This document shows positions 36,555 through 48,100 of a stretch of 64,000 bases of DNA, piece by piece. Source of the DNA: Icerya purchasi (Eukaryota; Arthropoda; Insecta; Hemiptera; Monophlebidae); assembly GCA_039619475.1 (NCBI GenBank), contig CM077115.1, positions 138,148,172-138,212,171 of the forward strand. The letters are read 5' to 3'. Position 1 is the stretch's first letter; each line of letters opens with the position of its first letter. Made by a program: the position numbers and the translations under genes. The notes beneath the pieces were generated by a model. It was not told where the DNA came from and did not search any database. It saw nothing but the letters and a program-made list of their open reading frames with translations.

Positions 36555-37175
36555 CAGGGGCGGATCCAGAAGGGCATTTTTTTGGGGGGGGATAATATAA
36601 TTACGTAAAATCTTCTACGGTAAGCAGTAGATTTAAGAAATACCCCATCCATTCTTCATAAAGAAAATCAAATAGCGACCACCTTTTTAGAAATTTAAAA
36701 ATGTTTTAAAAATACATCAATATTACAATTTTTAATTTAACTTTTGTCCTATCTTTAGGGGTGAAAAATAAAACGAAATAAAAAAATTCTAGCTAAAATG
36801 GTCGCTTAGAAATAGGAAGAAAGATAGTATTTTTATTAGACTTTACTTCTTTTTTATTTTTGTTAGTAATCCGATCCGAATTCTTTGTCCCCATGGGGAA
36901 GTAAAAAAAATATATCTCATTGAACTATTTTTAATTAAAATTGCAAAATTAAATAAGAAAGACAAAAGAAGATGACAGTGTTGGGTTTAAATCAGAATAT
37001 TAATAGTTTTACTAGAAAACAGTATTAAATATTAATTATTAAAATCCATAGGTGTAACATTATACAAATCTTTTATAGCATAAATTAAGTTTCTCTGTTA
37101 TAACAAACGTTTTCTTAGAGGCTTTGGTTCTTTGCAGGGGTGCCCCCTATCCCCCCCCCCGTGGATCCGCTACTG
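36555..37175. mobile_element. Non-autonomous hAT element (CAGGGGCGGATCC ends)
   Basis: Ends CAGGGGCGGATCCAG and, on the minus strand, CAGTAGCGGATCCAC, each followed by a G-rich run inside. GTTATATC occurs at 36548-36555 and 37176-37183, so the 8-bp duplication overlaps the first C by one base. No transposase; the interior is A/T-rich. The terminus type is common in ZMYM1/Zaphod-like hAT families, consistent with the broken transposase at 53225. Confidence 0.8.
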
Positions 37176-37183
37176 GTTATATC

Positions 37184-37844
37184 TTGCTTTATCACCTCTG
37201 TGCACTATGTAAAGAAGTATACACGGTCGATTCTTATTATCAAAAGATAGGGAACATTTTAGTTCATTTAATCTTTTTTTTTTCAACCTATCATCCGTGC
37301 GATATAGAAGGAAATGAGCTGCCTCTATACGAAACTGAACAATGTATCATATACCGGTGTCTTCACCGAACTCAAGTGTGACTTCTAAGTGCGCATCTAA
37401 GGTGATCTCGGTAAAGGCTGGCTTAATATCCTTTTTCCATTGGACTACATTATGATAAGCTTAATTCTAAAATCCTCTATATCGCATCGATGTATTAGGA
37501 CTGGTTTTATTATTATTATTATTATTATTTATACTAAGCTCTCGAATACAGCCAGGCGCGCAATATGGAGCATGTTGAAAATAGACGAGTTTATTTTCAA
37601 GGTGCGTACTACAGTCGTGATTGGCTTTCCGAGCGAGGTTATTTCCATATGACACAACTAATTCTCTAGTTTCGTTTTAAAGTTGACAGTACTATATTTT
37701 GTTCTTCGAATGAAATCGAACCTTCTCTGTTTTTCACGTAAACAATCAGTTCCTCTTCCGTATTTCGCTATATATTAGCGATATCTTAATTCTGAAAATT
37801 ACGCTTAAGAGCTCACATTGTTGTAAATAAGACGTTGAGCGTTG
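37184..37844. other. No gene recognised
   Basis: No continuation of the Polinton polymerase is visible after the hAT insertion. An (ATT)n tract lies at 37510-37530. Confidence 0.5.
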
Positions 37845-38062
37845 TGAAGTTAAGATTCACGATGTACTAAACTTAACGGCACTGATGAGAGTAGGGCGGC
37901 TAGTGCCTTTCTCTCGGCCGCCTTTGCTTTCTCAGATGGTTGTACCCAATTATTTCAGGCTGGGTAAACAACCTGGGAGTGATTTAAATCTAGAACGAGA
38001 CTAGTCTCGAAATCCCGTGATACCCCTGTGGTATGGTAGCCAATTTCACTCCTCATTCAATA
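37845..38062 (-). mobile_element. tRNA-derived SINE, copy 3 (nearly full length)
   Basis: On the minus strand the head reads TTGGCTACCATACCACAGGG and ATTTCGAGACTAGTCTCG (degraded A and B boxes), then CTCCCAGGTTGT, TAATTGGGTACAACCATCTG, GGCGGCCGAGAGAAAGGCAC and TCATCAGTGCCGTTAAG. This copy links the head (copy 4) with the tail part (copy 2). Confidence 0.8.
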
Positions 38063-38250
38063 ATTAGCTAATAGAAGTTTTTTGTTAACGAAAATTCTCA
38101 AAAAATTCTTTATTTCATCGTTAACGTTTTCGGGGGGATGCTTTTAAATCTCGGAATAGTTGTAGCTTTTCATTCTATATCTCAATTCTCTCAAGCTTTT
38201 TTCCTTTTCTTCACCTCTTCAAATCTTTGCGCAATCAGCGTTAAATAGGG

Positions 38251-38938
38251 AGGTGTGCGGGGTTTTCCGAAAATATTAAAGATTTTCCAAAAGCTGTCTT
38301 CTTTTTCTTACGGTTTCCGCTTATCCCCCGCTCGTGATCTTGAATTATTTTTTTCCGGTTACACAACTCTTTGCGACTGCGACGTTTCCTTTTGCTGGTT
38401 TACAATCTCTTTCTATCATGTACGACAACTTAATGATAACGAGTCCAAACAAGTTTCTTTCCGTAACAGAGATTTATGGACAAACATCGATCGATTTTTG
38501 TTTCCAGTGTCGAACTACTTCAAAATTTACTGTTTGCAACTGAACCCCTTTGTCCGTCTATTCAACCCGCTCTTTCAGCATTAGTTTGGTTATTTTTCTA
38601 ACCGTTCTCAATATGTCACTGCGAATCCCCACTTTGCCTGCTTCGATCGTTATATTATTCCTTCCAAATTATTTGGATAATTTTTCGACAACAACTCGCT
38701 TTTTTTCGGCTCCTTTGGCCGATAGAAATATTGGTTATACAGTCACTGAAGCTCATGTGTTTCCACCTTATTTTTTTCCCGCCTGTACTGCTTTCTTACT
38801 TTTTTCACTGTCCCCCGTGGTGCTTGCAATGTAGAGTTCTGCTAAGAACTATAATATCATAAAATTTTGGGTTTTATCTCTGGAATAAAAAAAAACCTTT
38901 AGTTAAACCAAAAAAAAAAAAAAAAAAAAAAAAAAAAC
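38251..38938 (+). other. Unrecognised segment ending in a long poly-A tract
   Basis: Pyrimidine-rich sequence with two overlapping frames of about 95-110 codons (38255-38584 and 38550-38834) that show no family motif. It closes with GGAATAAAA and a 28-nt A run at 38910-38937, which suggests the 3' end of a retroposed sequence. It may be a diverged cousin of retrotransposon family A, but I could not align it. Confidence 0.3.
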
Positions 38939-39329
38939 CCGCAATTATTGAATATTTAAAGCGCAATTGATTTTACCACATTTCCTTTTCGACAAATCTT
39001 CGTTCATCGAGGAAGTATGAGAACTTTCCAGTTCAACCAGAGTTCAATACCGTCGAAAATTTTCCGCTATCCAGGCATACATTTTTAAAGGTAAAAGTAA
39101 AATATCCCGTTCTTAAACGATAGCTAAATAAAATACGTCGCGCGTAGTACAGTGTGTCTCACTGAATTAAACTCGCTGCTTGCCTCTCTTTGTTCCCCAA
39201 CTTTTATCGAGCGACGAAATTTTGTTTTTAAGAAATCTTCAAAAAAAAAAAAAAAATCACCTTCAAATGAAATAAAAAGTGAACTACTAAAGCGAATAGC
39301 CCAGATAAGGAATATCCGATTTTGTGGAA

Positions 39330-39530
39330 TTAGCGTAATATGGTAAGCTTAATAGGCCTGAAGAGAATAGCGGAGGCTAGTTCGTTTCTCACTGGTATGC
39401 GCATTTAATTTCTCAGATTACTCCCGGTATAACCGAGAGACCTAGATCCGGAACGAAACAAGTCCCCCGAACCTTCTGGTTTGATAGCGGAGCACCTTAA
39501 TTACTGGGCTACCGCACTACCTAGGTGAAA
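39330..39530 (-). mobile_element. tRNA-derived SINE, copy 4 (best tRNA-like head)
   Basis: The minus strand reads TAGCCCAGTAATTAAGGTGC, which fits a polymerase III A box (TRGCNNAGYNGG-like), then TCCGCTATCAAACCAGAAGG and GGTTCGGGGGA in the B-box position. The body TCTGAGAAATTAAATGCGC and GAGAAACGAACTAGCC matches copies 1-3. It is a SINE head and not an intact tRNA, because the stems do not pair. Confidence 0.8.
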
Positions 39531-40588
39531 TGAGTGTATAGCATTTTAAAAAAGAATCCGTAGTTTCTTAATTTCCTACTTGTAAAACATTACAGCACCG
39601 TTATTATTTATTAATTTCTTCGCAACCGTTCGCCTCAATGCAGACAGATGTAAAACTACAAGAATTTTCTACTTTTTTTTTTTGAATACCATTGGTGGGA
39701 TATTGAAAACTCTAAATGTAAATTATATAGCAATGTGTAAAACTTTTTTCTTCAAGCACCCAAAATTAAATTAAAATTAGATTATAAAATTAAGTATACG
39801 AAATAATAAAACACGTCACTACCGAGACGGGTAAAACCGGTGATACAGGAGAACTGATTATATGAAAAAAAAAAAAAAAAAACGACGAACAAAGTTCCAA
39901 ATAGAATGAAAATATAACATCGATACTTGAAAATCCGCGATCATGTAAACGCATTTATCCGAATTTTACTGAGTCATTAGTAATTGATAACGTCCGCGTT
40001 TCCATTAGACTATATTCGTACATATTTTTGTAATTATAAGTAATACTTCACGTTCGTCTATTCCTAGAATAATTTCGAACCGTAACCAACTACAAATAAA
40101 GGATAATCGAATTCTACTTAACAAATCACTTAATTTTGTTCTCTTATGAAGAACGTAATAATATGTACATATATTTAAAACAACAACTCTTCAACTTTTA
40201 TGTCTGAATTTTTTTGGTTGAAGCCCTCTTAAATTTTCTGATCTACCGATTTTCGCCGTTCCAAATAGCCATTATCGAGATACATCGATAAATCTCTTTT
40301 TTCGAAAATAAAGGATTTATAGTTTTTAATAATTCAGGAAATCGGAATAAGTAATTATCGTAATAAGTGAAATAAGCGCTACCAAAGAAACGAATCCTCT
40401 CCATAAACTGGTTATTTCAGACTTTTCGAAACTGTTACAAAATAAAATGCTCGTGGTATCGAAAAAAAAAAAAAAAAAACGAAAAACCTTATCACTTCTT
40501 TTGTAGAAGCAGTAGGGTAGAGAAAGCTTTTAATCGATATAAACAAATCGAATCAATTAAATAAAATGCTTAACACGAAAACACTTAC
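39531..40588. other. 5' part of sphingosine kinase intron 1 (minus strand)
   Basis: Follows the donor at 40588 on the minus strand. A/T-rich with A runs at 39864-39882 and 40461-40479. No further kinase exon is seen here or, by eye, to the left. Confidence 0.6.
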
Positions 40589-41135
40589 TTCCGCTAAAAT
40601 TATCCACCTCGCTGTTGGTACTGTCTGAGCCTTGCGGCGGGAAGATGCTGGGATAGATCGGAGTAGCGATCAACTGTCTCACGGTACGCTTCCATTTCTG
40701 TGCTTCCCTCATGTTCTCGTCGTAACTTTTGTACGATCTAAACGTCAGTGTGATCGTATACCTCTCGCGTTTTTTACCATTTTTGATCATAAAATTTCTC
40801 ATCACATAAGCGTAAATATGTAAATAAGCGGTTACGTCGATTTTGCCGTTGAAGTTATAACTGTTGATTGTTTGATTCTCGCCGTCAGCGACCGTTTGGT
40901 GCATTTTCCGATTGCTTATTGGATGACATATACACACTTCGTTCGCTGATCGTTTTTTCCTTGTACATCGACAGCCGATTATATCATTCAAACTGATTGT
41001 TTCGGTTTTCGACGAATAGCCGTTAATGCGATTTAAAATTAATTCTTTATTAGTAACTCTCACTTTGTAAATTACATTTTTATTCGATAACGGGTAAAAT
41101 GTTTCCTCTAATAATAAATTTGAAGTTAAATCCAT
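40589..41135 (-). CDS. SPHK: Sphingosine kinase, first coding exon (partial gene)
   Basis: Open frame from ATG at 41135 to a strong donor (GTAAGTG at 40588), 547 nt or 182 codons plus one base, ending in phase 1. The sequence follows the N-terminal PH-like region of SPHK2-type sphingosine kinases: YKVRVTNKELILNRI, then the ISLNDIIGCRC block, the AYLHIYAYV strand, and LTFRSYKSYDENMREAQKW, which matches the 'RTFR...YEENRAEAQRW' pattern before the diacylglycerol-kinase-like catalytic domain. Family knowledge: phosphorylates sphingosine to sphingosine-1-phosphate with ATP, acting at membranes and in the cytosol. The catalytic domain is not in this exon, and I could not find its exons to the left, so intron 1 is long or runs past the window. 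ATG 41135 is the first in frame after an upstream TAG (41199-41201). A run of 24 A in the transcript directly precedes the ATG. Confidence 0.85.
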
Positions 41136-42194
41136 TTTTTTTTTTTTTTTTTTTTTTTTCTTACGAAAAATATGAAAAATCTCCGCGATTATGATAAACT
41201 ATACATCGACGAATTTCGAACACTTTACCGAACAAACTAAACACACGCAGCAACACAAAACGAAAACGGAAAACGTTTGGAAGCAACTAAACTACGTTTT
41301 ACTCATCACAGTTTCACTACCGCCCCAGTCGAGGTATCGTCGTGATGATAACATTATCATGTAGCACGTTAATAACTAAAAACCGCGTATTTATTTCAGT
41401 GTAGGTACAAGCTGTTCTCGAAACAAGGTGTACCAAAAAAATAAATTTAATGGATCTAGTGTATTTTGAATAAATTTCAAATTGCCCGTTAGAAAAATTA
41501 AAAATATTTACCTTTCAAGCGTATTGTTGCAAGCATATATTTTCTTTAATTTATTTACATGAATGATATTATTATCGCAATTTCCACTTCTGAATATAAT
41601 GCTAATTAAATAAACTATGCGTTAATTTCGTTTAGGTTTGTTAAAAGTACTTAGTTTACGTATATATTTAAACTTTTATCGAGAATTTACAACAAAATCA
41701 TCAGTAACGTATTAGTGATAGAATTTCGGCGTTTCTTTTACAGTTTTAAAAATCTCATCCTATGAAAATTTTGACAATAATTTTAAATTTTAAAATTTTA
41801 AACATTCCAAATAAATTTTTTATCTAAATATTCACAAAACAACAATAATTTATTAACCGAAAAGAAAAAATAAAAAATAAATATATAAATATATTAGAAG
41901 TCGTTTGAAAATAAGAAAAAAAATCATCAACCTGTCAAATTTTTAAAACTATGAATACTATATTAAAAAAAGAAAAAATTAAATTCGGAATTATCCATTA
42001 TATTATTTATTTAAAGTGTTTAAGATTATGCTGAAGTACACCTGTAACGTTATAATATTACAATCGATAGTGTTTTGTGCATAGATTATGAAGATAATTT
42101 AGTTTTTGTTTGTTTTTCAAAATTGTGTCGATGTAATTTTCTATAATTTTTCGACATTAGTGTCAAAAAAGGGGTATATTTTCAAATAATACCA
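41136..42194. promoter_or_regulatory. Divergent promoter region between sphingosine kinase and PAK1IP1
   Basis: About 1,059 bp separate the two start codons, so both 5' UTRs and core promoters must lie here unless there are further upstream non-coding exons. The part nearest the kinase (41200-41420) is the least AT-biased; the part nearest PAK1IP1 is strongly A/T rich. I see no convincing TATA box at a sensible distance from either start. The assignment rests on gene arrangement, not on recognised sites. Confidence 0.6.
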
Positions 42195-45100
42195 ATGAGT
42201 GGAATGTCAGTTGTAAGTGGTTACGATTTCGAAATCGTACTGGGAACGTATGAAGAGTATTTGATGGGATATGTTTTTATGTACGATGCTAAGGTACGTA
42301 AGAGATAATTTACAATTTTATCCGCGTGCATATTATTGTGATACATGCGCAACTAATTTCTTCCTTTGTTTTGATTTTTTTTTCTTTTTTCACTATTAAG
42401 GAATTTGTACAAAGTTTCGCCATTCACGCACATCAAAGTAGCGTTCGTGCAGTTGCAGCAAACACCGAATATATCGCTTCCGGAGGAGCCGATGAAATCA
42501 TTCAGTTATTTAACATGACTAGCAGGGCAGGATCCGGAAGGATAATGCAACATGGAGGTAAATTAAAGTTAATATATACGCTCAATTTTTACCGATTACG
42601 AGAATTACTTCTCGATAGAACGATAAATCAAATTTTACTGCGGTGACTTTTAAGAATGGATATATTTTACTTTATTATTTTCAACTAGGCACTATTACTG
42701 CGCTTTCTTTTACTCCGGATGGTTCACATCTAGTTAGTGGCAGTGTCGATGGATCTATTACAATTTACAAATCGGGAAATTGGCAGTTAGAAAAAGTCTG
42801 GCAAAATGCTCATAAAGGCAGCGGTATGCATTATTCTTACTTTTTAATACGTAGCATAGTAGGTAAACCATAATATTCAAAAAATCAATTATATCTACTC
42901 ATTTGTAATAACGTTTTTGTAGGTATCCATTGCATATCAATTCATCCTACTGGTAAACTAGCATTATCCGTTGGTCAGAATAGAACATTAAAAACATGGA
43001 ATTTGTTGCGAGGTAGAGCTGCTTATACGACAAATCTTTCACCGTACGTATTTTACCCTGATAAAACTAAAATAATACTTGATTCACTTTTAGTACTTTC
43101 AATTACTGTTTATTTAAATTTAACAAAATAAAGTTGTACGCGTTGTATAATTAAAAGCGGCCTCTCAGTATTTGAAATGAACGTTTTTAATGCTAATACA
43201 TACAATATATTAATTACAACGTAATTCGTAGGCCGGCCTCCATTAGAAAAAATGTCCCAATTTTATGTAACGAAAGTTAAATGTTAAATGAAAACGTCAT
43301 TCTTAATCATACTCTCATTAGATTTTGTAACAAAAAAATGTATCATGCCGGTAAGAATGATGTTATAAGTTTTGATTATTTTATATAAATTATAGAAGAG
43401 AAAGAGAATATATATATATGTATATATGTATATGTATATGTGTGGAACTTTTGTAATACAAAACAAAACTAGAATTATATCAATTACTCCGTTAAAACAA
43501 TAGGATAAATAAATAGTAATCTAAATACATCGACATTTGAAACGTTGTATAAATTTAAAAACTACTAATAATATGCTATATAACTAGCAACACAACTGAT
43601 AGTTTAAATACGGCATTTCACTTGTATGAATGAATTTTAAATCAAATTTTTTACGTTTTATAATTGTATTACAATTGTTTAATATTCAGTTGAAAATATT
43701 ATGCGGTTTTAATATCAATTCGTTCGTTAAAAATGTTTCAGTGTAACATTAAATTTCATGTCTAGAAACCCCTATCGGTGTATATTTAGTGTTCCGATTA
43801 TTATTTATAAGGTAAACAGTTTAAAACTTTGAAAAAAATTATTAACAAGGCGATCGAGAATCTAGGAATTATTATGTTACAAAACGTAATATTTCTACTT
43901 TTCGGAAGAATTTTTACAGGAATTAATTTACTTTTCAATGTAACTCTTATATATAATTTTAAAAATTTACGTAATCAACATTCTTAATAGAATAACTCTC
44001 ATCTTTACAGTTCTAACATTTTTGGCTATTAATTATCAGTTGATATGTTTATTGTATTTTAAATATATTATTCGTAATACTAGAATCTGTTGTTTTTTTT
44101 TTTGTTTTTAATTAGTAACTTATTTATTTTAATAGGTTTAATTGTTTAAGTTAAATTATAATTGAATATTTCATGAAATTATTGTGCATATTCACGTTTT
44201 GCCTTTTTTTATATTCGAAATTTTTAATTTTAACGCGCTTTTATTAGTAAAAAATATTTTAATTAAATCTAGTGTTTGGAAATTTTTTAGAAATTTTTCT
44301 TTAATAATTTAGTAAGGTTTTAATATTTTTTGGAATTTAGTTCCTCCTTAACGAATCTTTTCACATGCTTCCGTATGGTCTACAATATACGTATCACATT
44401 ATTATTAGCAGTATTGAAATGTAAACAACATAATTTTAAAATAATATATAATATTAAAAAAAAAATAATACATGAATCGGTATTTCCTCATCACTTTTGC
44501 ATAAAATATAAATTACTTTAAAAAGTATATTATAAATAACGGTAGTGTTTATCGATTAAAATATCTCAAAAACCTCTACGAAGTAGAAAAAAAAAAGATT
44601 TTTTTTTAAAATGAATACGCGTATTAAAATTAAAATTAATCTATTATACGGTTATAGGTTAGGAAAATATATCGATTATGTTTCGTGGTCAAAAAAAGGG
44701 ACTTTTTACGCGATTCCGACTGATCATCAGATTCACGTATTTGATGTTCGTGTAGCTGGAATCACATGCGTCATCAACTGTTCATCAAGAATCACTACAG
44801 TTTCCTTTCTAGAAGTAATTTAAATAATTTTCATTTCAAACACTATATGAAATATAAAAAAAAAAAAAAAACTTTCAGTATCACATGAAATTTCTACAAT
44901 AATAATAATAATATTTTAGTAGTTCAATAGTGTTTCTAGTTAATATTTAGTGTATTGCATTTTCTTCTGTTCGTTCGTTTTAAGGTATTAGAAATGATAA
45001 TCGGTTTAAAATTAAAAAGTAATGCGTAGAATAAAATTGTTTTTATACGAAAAAAATAAAAAGCACTAAAGAGTAAAAAATAATTATTTCATAAGGGATA

Positions 45101-48100
45101 ATGCATTTCAGTGATATAGATATTATGATTATTCTTAACATCTACACTTATTAGAGTCACCGCTAAATTCAAATTGTAGCAATAGTTAGAAATCATTTAA
45201 TGAATATAACAGAACGATCATCTGTGAGATAAGTATTGAAAATATTTCAAATATTTTACCGTAATATATTTATATTCATTAAATGATTTTTGACGACTGT
45301 AATAAAGGCTAATGTTGTTTAAGAATAATTATAATATCCTTATGTATATTTTACTGCAAAATATATTATCTTTTATTAAATAATTATTACTTTTTAGCAC
45401 GTTTTCATTGAATTTTTAAAAAAAAGTTTAAAACAGTTATTTTTTTAAATAAAAAAACACTTTTATTTCACAATTTTTAATGTAAATATTTTTGAGCGAT
45501 AATGGTGATAAACCAACTTAAACTGCTTCTATCTTCTGTATTCTATAAAGCTAACCCTGTTAGTTCAGAAGTAATATTCAAACATAATATTTCTGTTAGC
45601 GCTGAACTTGTAAATGGCCCCTGTAGGGGTTTCTGATTCGTTATCTTTACATTTCCATGGTAAACTAGCGCTAATAATTCTGTAAGTCACGGTTTAATTT
45701 TAAAATTTTGATGGATTCGTATTTTCCCTGTGTTCTAATGAAAATTTTTTTACTAGTTTTTGTCTGGCAGTTTTAAAAGAAAGGAAGTATTTCTCTAAGA
45801 AAATTCTTTTTTTTAAACGTTATTTGATGACTGCTCAGTCAGTGTTCACCAGTATTCATCGGTACTTATATGAGACCACCACTCACCGGTGCACTTTCGA
45901 ATAAACAAGGATCATTCAAAACAATCCTACAAAGTCAAAAGTTATACATAGTAATATTGAGTTGTCATATTTTTGTCAGTGATGAACTTATAAACAGGGC
46001 TATGCGTGGTTCAAATTCGTTTATTCGAATCTACATTTCCATGGTGTTTAACATTAATGATATTTTAAGTCACTCGTATTCACCGCCCCTTTAATTTTAA
46101 AATTCTGAAGGTTCATATTTTCCTTATGCTTTAATCACAAAAGACTTAGATTTAAAAAAAAAAAAAAAAAAGGAAAAAAGATTAACTTTCGTGCTGCTAT
46201 AGAACGCAGTGTGAAATTTTTTTCAATTTCTTAGCTAATTTTTGTCTGGCAATATAAAAAACTAATTTTCTTTTCGATTTAAGTTTCCATGATAAACAAC
46301 ACTGATAATATTTTAAGTCGGTCTCGTTTAGTGCATTAAAAATATTTCAAAGAGTCTCCCTTTTTTTCACGTTATATGACGACTTACTCATTGTTACTCA
46401 TGGTTAAACTTTGGAATAAACAAAGAATCATTATAATCGGTCTACATGGTCAATGATTATGCGCAAACAAACAAACAAAAAATAACGAAAAACCTTCTTT
46501 CGAATGAAAGTTTAAATTAAGTAGGACAACGAAGAGTTTTTACTGTTAATATATAACGCAAGAGTAAATAGAAATAAGCTCTTAATTAATATCTTCTCCT
46601 TATAATTTTATTAAAGATCTAAATAATTACAAAAAATCGACATTCCGCGAAATTAATTTAGATCGTAAAAAAACATTATTAACTGTGAAATATATTAGTG
46701 ATAAAGTGAAATAAGTTATTTTCTAAATCAGTCAATTTAACCCATTTGTTTTTTGCATCGCTTGTGTGACATGATATCAATTTTCCAATCATATAAATTT
46801 ATAATGAAATCAAACTCTTTTTAAATATTTAAAATTCGTTTTCAGTTTCATAAAGGCAGATTTCGCTATAAATCAGCATTGATAATAATTGTTTTAACTT
46901 TTTCCGTGATTTTTGATACATCGATGTTTCAATTTACCAAAAAGAAAACTTAAATTTTAATTAATGTATCGATATTTTTGGTGATATTTTAATATCAAAC
47001 CATTTTTTTAAAAATATGAATTCAAAAAAAAAAAAAAAATCCAACACGCAACGGTCTTTTTGTATTATTTCTGTTTAAACAAAAACTTCTAATAACACTT
47101 TTTATACATCATAGAAATTTGACTATTAGCAATATTGTTTTTCTTTGGGTTGCAATAATGTTGAATAAAATTAAATTTACAAAGCGTTCTTAGTAATTTA
47201 AAAAAAGAAAAAAACGGAATGATTTAGCCGAGTTATGGGAGTTTTTGTCAATGAAGTGTAGAAAATAGAAAAGTAATGATCAAATAAAATAAAAAAATAG
47301 ATAAAATATTTACTATGGTAAATATTTTAAATAAAATCATTCCACGGTCAATATAAGTTTAACCAACCTAAAAATTTTAAATAAAAAAGTATAAGTTTAC
47401 GTTTTTTTAATTTCTCGGAGATGTAGGAACAAATTGGGGTGGTCAAGGAAAATTAAAAAACGAATGGATGCAGTATGATAGTAATGTGATTTTTGGAAAT
47501 GAAACGTAGTTGACTCTAATAAGTATTTCAGCAAAGAAGGTGAATTCGTCGAAGGTGGTTTCATAACATAGACATAGTACTGAATTACTGCATAATTGCA
47601 AGTATTAATTTAAAAAAAAACACGTTATAAATAATTTTTTATATTAATATCTTTTTTTTTTTTAAAATAGCGCAGTTCGTAAGATTTTTTTAACGCGGAA
47701 TGCACTTAATGTTTATTTTAATTCTTGTATTAGTAATATTCTCAAAAGAAAAGAAAACTGAATAAAGAGAATACATTTTTAGTGGAAATACAGAGTTTTT
47801 GTTATATAAAGAAAGGAGAAAAAATAAAATATTTAAACAGATATTAATGGGCGGGTGAAGTCGCGGGCAATGGCTAGCGGGTAATAAATGGGTCATTTAT
47901 AGAATAAGTGAATGATATGATGAAAATGGTGAATAAAGAATAAGAAAGAAATGATTATAATGATGAAAGCTATGGGACCTCCAGTAATGTCACTCAGTTG
48001 ACTCTGTAATGAATATTTTGCAACGGATGAAATTTAGTGAGATAAAATAAAGATTTAAAAAAAGTATTCGCTATAATATATACGTGTGTATAAAATTCTA

